A stretch of DNA of 64,000 bases from Prorocentrum cordatum (lineage: Eukaryota; Sar; Dinophyceae; Prorocentrales; Prorocentraceae), in assembly GCA_963575745.1 (NCBI GenBank), contig CAUYUJ010019253.1, positions 1 to 64,000 on the forward strand, in the 5' to 3' direction. This document shows positions 55,621 to 64,000 of this stretch, one piece after another. Positions within the stretch are counted from its first letter, which is position 1, and every line of letters starts with the position of its first letter. The position numbers and the translations under genes were made by a program. The notes beneath the pieces were generated by a model. That model searched no databases. It was not told the origin of the DNA and saw only the letters and a list, made by a program, of their open reading frames with translations.

Positions 55621-56819
55621 TGCTCCAGACGGCTCCAGGACTGCCCAAGATGGTCTCCAAGATGCATCCAAGACGGCCAAGATGGCTTCCAAGACGGCCA
55701 AGATGGCTCCAAGATGCGTCTAGGAAGAGCCAAGATGCACTCAACACGGCCTAAGATAGCCTCAACATGGCCCCAGACGGCCCAAGAGGCCTCCGAGACG
55801 GCCCAAGAGGCCTCCGAGACGGCCCAAGAGGCCTCCAAGAGGTCCTCCAGGAAGGCCCGGGTAGTCCAACATCACTGATTTTCCTTAGGTTTTTGAAGGA
55901 TTTTGGCATTTGCGCCTTTTCGGTTTTCCGACGGCCCCAGACAGCCCAAGAGGCTCCCAAAATCGCCCCAAGATCGCCCAAGAGGCCTCCAAAAGGGCCC
56001 CATGACGACCCGGCCCAGAAAGGCCCCCAAGACAGCTCCCGACGGCGTCAGACGTGCCAGGAACCCACCAAGATGGCCGAAATTGGCTCGAAGCTGGCCC
56101 AAGACGGCCCAAGAGGCCCCCAAGAGGGCCTCCAGGAAGGCCAGAAGAGGCCCCAAAGATTGATTTTTCCAAGGTTTTTGACGGATTTTGACATTTGCTT
56201 CTTTTCGGCCTTCCGACGGCCCGAGACGGCCCAAGAGCCCCCGAAGATCGCCGAGAGATCGCCCAAGAGGCCTCCAAGATGGCCCCAGAACGGCCCAAGA
56301 GGGCCCCAAGACTGCCCCAAGAGGCCTCCAAGATGGCACAGGAGGCCTTTAAGACGCCCAAGATGGGCCTCCAAGACGGCCCTGGAGCATTCCAAGAGGG
56401 CCCCAAGTCGGCCCATAGAGGCCCCCCAAACGGCTTCCGACGGCGTCAGACGGACCAGGAGCCCACCAAGACGGCCGAACATGGCCCTAAGATGGCCCAA
56501 GACGGCCCAAGAGGCCTCCAAGAGGGCCTCCAGGAAGGCCCGAAAAGGTACAAATCATTGATTTCCCATTAGTTTTTGAAGGATTGTGGCATTTGCTTTT
56601 TTTCTGCCTTCCGACGGCCCGAGACGGCCCAAGTGCCCCCAAAGATCGCCCAAGAGGCCCAAGACACGGCCCCAAGAGGCCCCCAAGACGGCCCAAGAGG
56701 TCTCCAAGACGCTCAAGATGGCCTCCAAGACGGCCCAAGAGCCCTCCAAGACGTCCTCCAAGAAGGCCCGAAAGGGTCAAAATGGCCTCCAGACGGCCAA
56801 GATGACCTTCAAGATGCCC
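55621..56819 (+). repeat. ccaaga-type higher-order satellite
   Basis: Linkers at about 55845-55935, 56137-56215 and 56540-56615. 56560-56820 is close to 7095-7345, including the cassette that follows, so a multi-hundred-bp block has been copied between the two arrays. Confidence 0.85.
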
Positions 56820-57115
56820 ACGTGTTCCCCGAAGGCTTTCCAAACCGATTCGGGGAACACATGGTCCGATAGCTTGGCAGGTCTGGCCTCAACGTTCGGC
56901 CACATAGGCGCTTCCAAAAAGGCAGGGGGCGGCGGTGATTCGCCGTAGGCGTCTTCGATCCGCCGCTCCCTGTCGATTCATCACAGGGGTGCCAGGCGTG
57001 CTGAATCCTTTCGCTGTTTGGTTCTTTTTGTCAAAAGAACTCCCTCTGGGGTTTCGGCCCCGCCCGCCGGGGTCCCGGAATGGCCCGGAAAGGGTGGTTC
57101 CAAAAGTTGTCTCTG
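56820..57115 (+). repeat. Stem-loop cassette copy 9 (full)
   Basis: H1 at 56822-56860 is a perfect 12-bp stem (GTGTTCCCCGAA / TTCGGGGAACAC). ggcggtgattcgcc follows, then H4 at 56967-56989 with one T·G pair replacing C:G. The 3' part is ttctttttgtcaaaagaact. Confidence 0.75.
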
Positions 57116-58615
57116 CCCCAGATGGCTACAAGATGGCTTCCAAGATGGCTTCCAAGATGGCTTCCAAGATGGCCTCCAGGTTCGCTCAAGACGGTCCAAT
57201 ATGGCCTCCAAGACGGCCCAGGAGAGTCCAAGATGCCTCCAAGTTCACACAAGAAACCTCTCAGACGGCCCAAGGCGGCCCCAGAGGCTTCCAAGAGGCC
57301 TCCAAGACGGCCCAAGAGGCCTCCAAGAGGTCCTCCACGAGAGCCCGAAGAGGTCAAAATCAATGTTTTCCCAAGGTTTTTGAAGGAGTTGCTTTTGTTC
57401 TTTTCGAGCCTTCTGACGGCTCACAACGGCCCAAGGAGCCCGAAAGATCACCCCCAGAGCACCCAAGAGGCCTCCAAGATGGCCCTATGACGGCCCAAGA
57501 TGCCCCCGAGAGGGCCCCAAGAGGGCGCCAAGACGGCTCCAGAGGCCTCCAAGACGCCCAAGACGGTCTCCAAGACGGCCAAGATGGCCTCCAAGATGCT
57601 TCCAACACGGTCAAGATGAGCTTCAAGACGGCCAAGATGGCCGCTAAGACGGCCAAGATGGCCCAAGATGGGCCCGAGAGGTTCCAAGATTGCCCCAGAG
57701 AAGTCCAAGAGCTGCTCCAGGAAGGCCCGAGGGAGCCAACATCTTTCATATTTCCTAGGTTGTTGAAGGATGTTTCGGTTTGGTGTTCCGACTGCCTAAG
57801 ACGGCCCAAGGAGTCCCCAAACTAGTCCCAGAGGCCTCCCAGATGGTTCCAGAACGGCCCAAGAGGCCTTCAAGCCAGCCCCAAGAGGGCCCCAAGACGG
57901 CCCAAGAGGTGTCAAAAACGGCCAAGATGGTCTCCAAGATACCTCAAGACTGCCAAGATGACCTCCAAGACGACCAAGATGCCATCCAAGACGGTAGAAG
58001 TATCCCCAAGAGAGCCGAAGGTGGCCCAAGAGGCGCCCAAGATGCCTCCAAGACAGCCGAAGGTGGCTCCAAGACAGCCTAAGACTGGCCAAGGGGCCCC
58101 CAAGAGGCCTCCAAGAGCTCCACCAGGAAGGCCCGAAGAGGCCCACATTATTGTGTTTTTTTTGTTTCTCTCTTCTTTCTTCTTCTTCTTCGTCTTCTTC
58201 TTATATATATAACAACGATTTTAGCAATTTCTTCTTTTCAGCTGTCCGACGGCCCAAGACGGCCCAAGAGGCCCACGATATCGCCCCAAGAGCGCCCAAA
58301 AGGCCTCCAAGATGGCCCCATGACAAGCCAAGAGGCCCCCAAGAGGGCCCCAACAAGACCCCAAGACGGCCCAAGAGGCCCCAAAGACGCCCAAGATGGC
58401 CTCCAAGACTGCCAAGATGACCTCCAAGATGCCTCCAAGACGGCCAAGAAAGAAGGCCTCCAAGACGGCGAAGATGGCCCCACGATGCACCCAAGACGGC
58501 CCCAGACGGCCTGAAGATGGCCCCCGCCCGAGGCCTCCAAGACGGCCCAAGACCCCTCCAAGACGTCCTCCAAGAGGCCCGAAAGCTCGGAAACCACCTG
58601 GTCCGATAGCTCGCC
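57116..58615 (+). repeat. ccaaga-type higher-order satellite
   Basis: Linkers at about 57340-57415, 57715-57790 and 58120-58255; the last contains a ttcttcttc expansion and tatatata. Starts with a tight aagatggcttcc triplication (about 57127-57170). Confidence 0.85.
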
Positions 58616-58619
58616 CGAC

Positions 58620-58765
58620 TCCGTGTTCCCCGAAGGCTTTCGAAACCCACTCGGGGAACGCGTGGCCCGAGAGCTTGGCCAGGCTCAAACCCAACTTTCG
58701 GCCACGCAGGCGCTTCCAAAAAGGCAGGGGGCGGCGGTGATTCGCCGTAGGCGTCTTCGATAACA
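58620..58765 (+). repeat. Stem-loop cassette copy 10 (5' half)
   Basis: H1 at 58623-58661: GTGTTCCCCGA pairs with TCGGGGAACGC through one T·G wobble. ggcggcggtgattcgccgtaggcgtcttcgat follows in shorter matching pieces, then the cassette stops. Confidence 0.65.
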
Positions 58766-59675
58766 GATGCCCAGCACGAGCTCCTGGGAAAAACCCAGCC
58801 ACGCGCGGGATGACAGAGGACGGGGCCATGCTTGCGAGTCGTACACCGGGCGCTGCGCTGACAGGACGAAATGCGTGTAAGAGATAACAATCAGACCGCC
58901 TGGAATACCAATCCGGCTCTGACTGAGCGGAGTGGCGGCTGGACAGGCCAGGAGCTAGGAGGGGGCGACAATAGACTGGTCCATACCCCAACGGAGATCA
59001 AGAGAAATTCGCTGCCCCTCATCGGGGCTATCCCGAACGGCCAATCGACCAAGACCAGTCACTCACGATCTCGTAGGAAGAGGAACACGAGGAGCAAGAG
59101 GCGGTCGAGGATGGGGAGGACGCCTGTGCGGTCGCGCAATGCCAAGCTTGTGCGCGACGTCTAGACTGAAGCGCAGTGGGCAGAGTAAACCAAGGATTGC
59201 ATCAACGGTGCTGCAATGCACCCTCCTTCCCCCAATCCCCTACCCACACGTCCACCCAAAACCTTCCTTCTCACCGTGAGAAGCGCCTTGCCGTTGGGAA
59301 AAGGAGCTGCACCGCATTCTCTAACGAGACTCAAGGGAAGGCAAGGCAAGGCGCTCTGCATGCCAACTCAGGTGCCGGATCGATCCCCTGGAGGGTAGTC
59401 GAAGAATCTAGCGCAGGATCGGCCAAACGCCGCGTGGGCTATCTCTCATTCGCCCATGGGCGACAATGTGCGCATCATGTCAGGAGGAACAAGAGGGGGC
59501 GAGGGAAGGGGAGGGGAGGAAAGGGAGGGGGCGAGGCTCCACGAGGGCGAGAAAGGTAGGGCCAGAAGGCCCAGCGAAGTGTCTCGTTCGGCGCGGGAAC
59601 CGCCCTCCATCCATAGAGCTGCTACGTCGTTCCAGGCCTCCATCCTTGAATCTGATGCAGGCGTTGACAATGAAG
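58766..59675. other. Unassigned sequence
   Basis: No gene I can support. A 97-codon + frame at 58871-59164 has an Arg/Ser-rich C-terminus (SRSRRKRNTRSKRRSRMGR) but lacks any domain or neighbour to back it. G-rich patches at about 59490-59540. Confidence 0.35.
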
Positions 59676-60095
59676 GTGCGCGGCGCTGAGGCGAACAGCC
59701 AGCATTGAAAACGCACCGCCAACCATCCTTGTGGCTGTTGCAGCTTCTTTGGATGAATGCGCGCGGTGCTAAGGTGAGATCCCCATTTAAAAAACGTACT
59801 GCCCGCCATCCTCGCACATGTTGCAAACATTTAATATGCATGCGCGCGGCGCTGAAGCGAACGCCCCACAGCGAAAATGACGGACGCTCCATCCTAATAA
59901 CTGATGCAATACGATAAGGTCAAGAAGCGCGGCGCTAAGGCGAGAATCGCATGTTGAGAACGACCCGCCCTACACTTTGTTATTTATTGCAATATGTTGG
60001 GTAAGCTGTGCGCGGCGCTACGGCGAGACCCGCATGTAAAAACGACCGGCTCTCCATGTTTGTGGCTGCTGGCGGCTTCTTGGCTTAAGGATCGT
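59676..60095 (+). repeat. ~83-bp tandem repeat, five diverged units
   Basis: Units begin gcgcggcgctaaggcga or close variants near 59677, 59758, 59843, 59928 and 60010, then a variable part with aaacgacccgcc, then ttgtggctgttgcagctt-like sequence. Units are only loosely alike, so the array is old. Confidence 0.8.
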
Positions 60096-60820
60096 AAAAT
60101 GCAGAGAAATGTCAAGCGTGACTCCTGTCCTGGCATAGGACACGTATGGCGGTGCGACATGGTAACGGTTGGGCGGAGGAGGGGAGGGATATGGATAATA
60201 ATGAAAGAAAAAGGGGAGGAATGGGGGGGGAGAGGGCGGCTTCCATCGATTCGACGCCAGCCCGACGTGGGTTTGTCATCGATTCGGCAAAGGTCCAACG
60301 GTCGACATCAAACCACGACGAAGCGATGGGCGCAACCCGTGCCAAGGGGGATCCAAAGCATATGAGCACAATGGGAGGATATCTTTTCTAGACAGCGTTG
60401 AGGGCCGCTTCGTGAACCATTCGCTCCGAATCGCACGGGCACCTCGGTGTCAAGCCACAGCGTGATCCCACGTGTGGGTAGTACAGTCGGACTCGATTGG
60501 ACAGGACACGCGAGAGGACACAAGACCCTTTCCGAGGGCCACATTGCCACAGGAATGTAGGAAGCATGGGTCGCGAGACACAAGACGCCAAGACACCCTT
60601 GATTTGGCAGGGTCGACCTACTAATATGGGCCGACTGTATGCAGTCCCCCAGATGAGAACTGACAGCGGGGCTCCGAGACTCGAAAGCAAGTCGCCCCCT
60701 GGCACCGGCGACTCCTGGCCAGGCACAGGTCGCGCAGAACATCTCAACATGGCCTACAAGAGCACCAAATGTCTAGGCGATCGCAGAGAAGCGTGAACCT
60801 GCATTGGTATCTGTCCAATA
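60096..60820. other. Unassigned sequence
   Basis: About 720 bp without a recognised gene, RNA or repeat. Confidence 0.4.
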
Positions 60821-60911
60821 AGAGGAGGAGGAGGAGGAGGAGGAGGAGGAGGAGGAGGAGGAGGAGGAGGAGGAGGTGGAGGAGGAGGAGGAGGAGGAGG
60901 AGGAGGAGGAG
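60821..60911. repeat. (GGA)n tract
   Basis: Nearly pure GGA over ~90 bp. Opposite strand reads poly-Ser/Leu. Confidence 0.95.
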
Positions 60912-61072
60912 CTGTGGGACAATTTTAGAATGCTCCCTTCGCCCCTCAGCGAATTGGTCAAAAACCGCGAAACACACGCGCGTGCAACGCCCCTCCACGC
61001 GCTCGCCGTGCTCTTAGCCTCGCGCGGCGAAGGACGGCGGGCGCGCGTGAACGATCCCGGATGCCATGAGGG

Positions 61073-61304
61073 CCTAAGAGCAGCTCGACCTCGTCGATCT
61101 CCCATAGGAAGGCACCAACTATACACCAACACCGATCCTGGCCAGGATCACCCTGGGCCCAGGATCGGTGTATACGCCCTCCTGCCTTGCGCAAGAAGGC
61201 ATATACACCGATCCTGGGTCCAGGGTGATCCTGGGCCAGGATCGGTGTTGGTGTATAGTTGGTGCCCTCCGACCTAAGAGCAGCTCGACCTCGTCGATCT
61301 CCCA
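61073..61304. mobile_element. Foldback hairpin between 32-bp direct repeats
   Basis: Identical 32-bp repeats (cctaagagcagctcgacctc onward) at 61073-61104 and 61273-61304 enclose an inverted repeat at 61111-61266. Its arms start ggcaccaactatacaccaac and contain repeated ccgatcctgg / ccaggatcgg. The direct repeats are long for a target-site duplication, so recombination or template switching is an alternative. Confidence 0.75.
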
Positions 61305-62084
61305 CTCGATTGTGCTCAAAGTCCGCTTCTCGACGGGGAGCGCGCCCATGCAGAGCGGACTGGCCATGGCGTCCGCGGCCCCGGAGTCCTCGCGAACGTT
61401 CGTGGGCGCCGCGATGAATGTCGTGAGCCAGAACAAAAACAAATAGACGTGCGGAACTCTGAAAATCTCGTCTACGTAAGCGATAGGCAACCAACCGTGT
61501 AAAAGGGACCTCAGAAAGTTCCGAAACGGAATGTATACCTTCGACATCGTGCCATATGACCTCGGCGATAGAAACCACTCACCCAGACTCTCATAAGCAA
61601 TGCAGCCTGCTCCAACCAGTGTCGATGATGCAGTGCTCGGGGCCACCGGGGCCACGCAATCAATATCAGCCATGGGTAACACACCGAGACGATGGAGCAA
61701 AAGTTGTAACTTCAGAGGTACCTGATGCGGGTGGAGGAGCTTAAAGGATAGTTATGCGCGCTCGCTTGCATCCGCGCCTCACGCCCTGCAGCCAGCCGCC
61801 CGCGGCGCCAGCAGCGGCGCGCGCTCGGGCCACGGGCCCGCGAGCGACGAGGGGCCACCCATCCCATCGGGCGGCCCGCGCACGGGGTCAAGCAAATGGC
61901 CGCCATCATCGGGGGGGCGCTGCGGAGAGTGAAGTCACCGCGACTCGGCGAGAATCCTCCCCAGGCCGTAGGGTGTGGCCAACTTGATCCAGGGCGGCCT
62001 TGCACAAGAGGAGACCCTGCTGTCAGAAGTCCACGGGCATTTCCTGCGGCAACCTCTGGACTGGGACGATTATGGCAAACACGA
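61305..62084. other. Unassigned sequence
   Basis: About 780 bp without recognised features; short frames only. Confidence 0.35.
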
Positions 62085-62560
62085 CGGCCCCGGAATCTCC
62101 AAAACATTTTCCGGGGAATTTCCGCGACTCTCCTTGCAATATCCCAACAAACTGCTGGCGAATCTCAAAAACCTTCGCGCCTTGAAAAAGTTCCGGCGAA
62201 TCTCTACAACAACTTCGCGCCCTACAGGTCTTCCGTCGAATCTACAACAAATCTTCGCGCCTTAAGAATCTCAAGCAAAATCTCCGCCAGAGATTTTCTG
62301 GCGGTTTGCCAGAAAGATCCCCCCACGATTTTCGGGAGATTTCTGCGCGCTGGAGATTATCAGGAGAGTTGCCCGGGATTTTCCAAAAATCTTTGATCGC
62401 CCGACATTTTCTGGAGATTCCTGCGCCGCGAAGATTTTCCAGAGATCCCCACAAATTTGTAAAGCCCAAGGACTTTCCGGAGATGTCCCCACATATTGTA
62501 CAACCTGGCGATTTCCCAGAGATTTGGGGAATGCCCGAATAAGATTTGGAACGTCCCCCC
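62085..62560 (+). repeat. ~45-50-bp degenerate minisatellite
   Basis: Repeated cttcgcgcc, aatctctacaacaa and ttttccggagat elements in loosely periodic order. Diverges toward the 3' side. Confidence 0.6.
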
Positions 62561-63291
62561 AAGAATCACCCGGATAAAATTCACCCAGATGACCCCGGCC
62601 GCGTTTGCCATGCTGACCCAATCTAAGTCAAACTTGATCCTCGAAAAGGAACCAGGTACCTACTGGCTGGCCCATCTCTAGTTTGGCGTGCCTAGAGCAG
62701 ATCATCCTTGGCACTATTGTTTTTCATGTCCCCTGCAACGTTTGGCTATTTAGCTGTTCGATGAAATGCCCAAGCGCCATGCCGAGGGCTGGCGAATGGC
62801 TTCTGTACCGCAGGCGGGCTGGGCGTTGCGCCGGAGATGTTCCTCAGCGAAGATCTTGAAGCTGGCTTGAACCCCCACATGCCCTCTTCAGGGCTTTAGA
62901 GGTCGACTTAATGCGTTTCCTCTTCGAACAGCCTTCTTCCTATTACGCGAGGAGTCTATCCCTCCCCCTTCCCCCCCCCCTTGGTCTGGACGTGGGCGGG
63001 TTCGACCAGTTTGTCCAAGATGGCCAGCGTTGGCTCCAATTTGGCCCCACGATCCAAGAAAGCCCAAGAGCCAATATCACTCAAAATTGCTTCCAACGTG
63101 CTCTCAAGAGGCCCCCAAACCACTCCAATATGGCCGCAAATGTCCACGTGGCCTCCCGAGGCCGCCTCAACGAGGCCGAAAGTTTTCAAAACCGACGGAC
63201 CACATGTGATTTGTACATTCTCGCAGTTTCGCATTCTATGGGCTTTTGAGGCCTCAAGATTACTCCAACATGACCCACGCGAGCCCCAATC
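62561..63291. other. Unassigned sequence
   Basis: Contains a few diverged ccaagatggcc-like units near 63015-63130. No gene. Confidence 0.4.
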
Positions 63292-63462
63292 TGTCAGATA
63301 CCCCGTCGGCACACTCCAAGTCTGAATTGGCCACAGACTTGATGCAGCGTGGAGACATTGCAGCGGTATCCATATGAAGGGAATGCCAGTATGTAATTTC
63401 CCACCCACTTTGGCGCTTCGTGTCGTTTGGTTGTCCAAGCTGTATGTTTTGTTGCAGCGACT
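63292..63462 (+). repeat. ~170-bp direct repeat, copy 1
   Basis: Shares ccaagtctgaattggccaca, cattgcagcggtat, ttggcgcttcgtg and tttggttgt with 63820-63988 in the same order (about 80 % alike by eye). The spacing of about 525 bp suggests the start of a long-period tandem array running off the window. Confidence 0.75.
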
Positions 63463-63819
63463 GTCAGGACAATGATACGGTCGTACCTGCTAATGTTAAT
63501 GCCCACCACGCGTGATATTGAACGATTCCAATCTTGCTCATTATTTTCCCAACGGGCTAGGCGTTCTTACTTCTACGTGCATGCCGACTACGTTACATAA
63601 TGGTCTGGACGACCATTGCATGCGGCAATGGCTTCTGTGTGCATCGACGCTTCGGCCTGTCAAATTCATTCAAATGTATCCAACGATTTTTTCCGAGCTG
63701 GCTACCATGATTATGTTGCTTGTGTATCCCACGCCCTCGTCTTAGGTTTTACATTATCCCTTCTACTTTCCGACGCCTGCTCCGATTCCTGCTCCGGCAC
63801 AGTATCGACCAATCAGATT
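63463..63819. other. Spacer between the two ~170-bp repeats
   Basis: AT-richer unassigned sequence. It may be the remainder of a ~525-bp repeat unit. Confidence 0.4.
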
Positions 63820-63988
63820 TCAGATTCGTCAACACACCTCAAGTCTGCGTTGGCCACAGACTCGCCGAAACGAGGAAGCATTGCAGCGGTATGTACTGAT
63901 GCGAACAATTCCTGTATGAAATCTCCGACCCACGTTGGCGCTTCGTGCCATTTGGTTGTTGAAGCTTTATCTTTCGTTGAAGCGACCC
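63820..63988 (+). repeat. ~170-bp direct repeat, copy 2
   Basis: Counterpart of 63292-63462; the window ends 12 bases later. Confidence 0.75.
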
Positions 63989-64000
63989 AGGAGGGCTCCA

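Noticed and set aside
58871-59164. Arg/Ser-rich 97-codon frame as a small splicing-factor-like protein
   Set aside because: No RNA-binding domain, short, GC-rich surroundings give many such frames.

Overview
This window is eukaryotic nuclear DNA, most likely from a dinoflagellate. The direct marker is a 22-nt match (21 of 22 positions) to the dinoflagellate trans-spliced leader (DinoSL) at 15070-15091. It sits just 5' of a LINE-type retrotransposon, the expected place for a leader relic carried back into DNA by reverse transcription of a trans-spliced mRNA. The high GC content, sparse genes, an intronless LOV photoreceptor-type gene and the mass of GC-rich satellite are consistent with this.

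Layout. 1-5754 is a near-perfect 2.87-kb inverted repeat with a 4-base spacer. 5755-15000, 49850-51310 and 55000-58760 are one repeat landscape: degenerate arrays of an ~11-12-bp motif (ccaagacggcc type) broken every 300-480 bp by a conserved ~90-bp linker, with ten copies of a stem-loop-rich cassette. A 152-bp satellite lies at 9290-10757 and an alternating purine/pyrimidine microsatellite block at 12968-13553.

15070-22512 is a nearly full-length LINE: SL relic, ORF1 (zinc finger plus coiled coil), frameshifted ORF2 (AP endonuclease, reverse transcriptase, zinc knuckle, RNase H), a (TGAAC)4 tail and candidate target-site duplications. 24579-26798 (minus strand) is the one intact cellular gene I can support: a 739-residue LOV - NHR/SPRY-like - LOV protein with a C-terminal membrane anchor. 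30159-36420 (minus strand) holds remnants of a badly decayed LINE, and 38580-39265 a possible ORF1 remnant. 43003-48990 is a second recognisable LINE, with in-frame stops and many frameshifts.

The right half also carries small non-autonomous elements: a 119-bp TIR family in four copies, a GC-rich foldback family in two copies plus a fragment, and several singleton hairpins. It also has a 265-bp direct duplication, 83-bp and ~50-bp repeat arrays, and long (TCC/GGA)n tracts. No tRNA, rRNA, CRISPR or operon structure was seen. The least explained material is the stem-loop cassette, whose copies differ in ways that keep base pairing, and the LOV-NHR-LOV tail-anchored protein.
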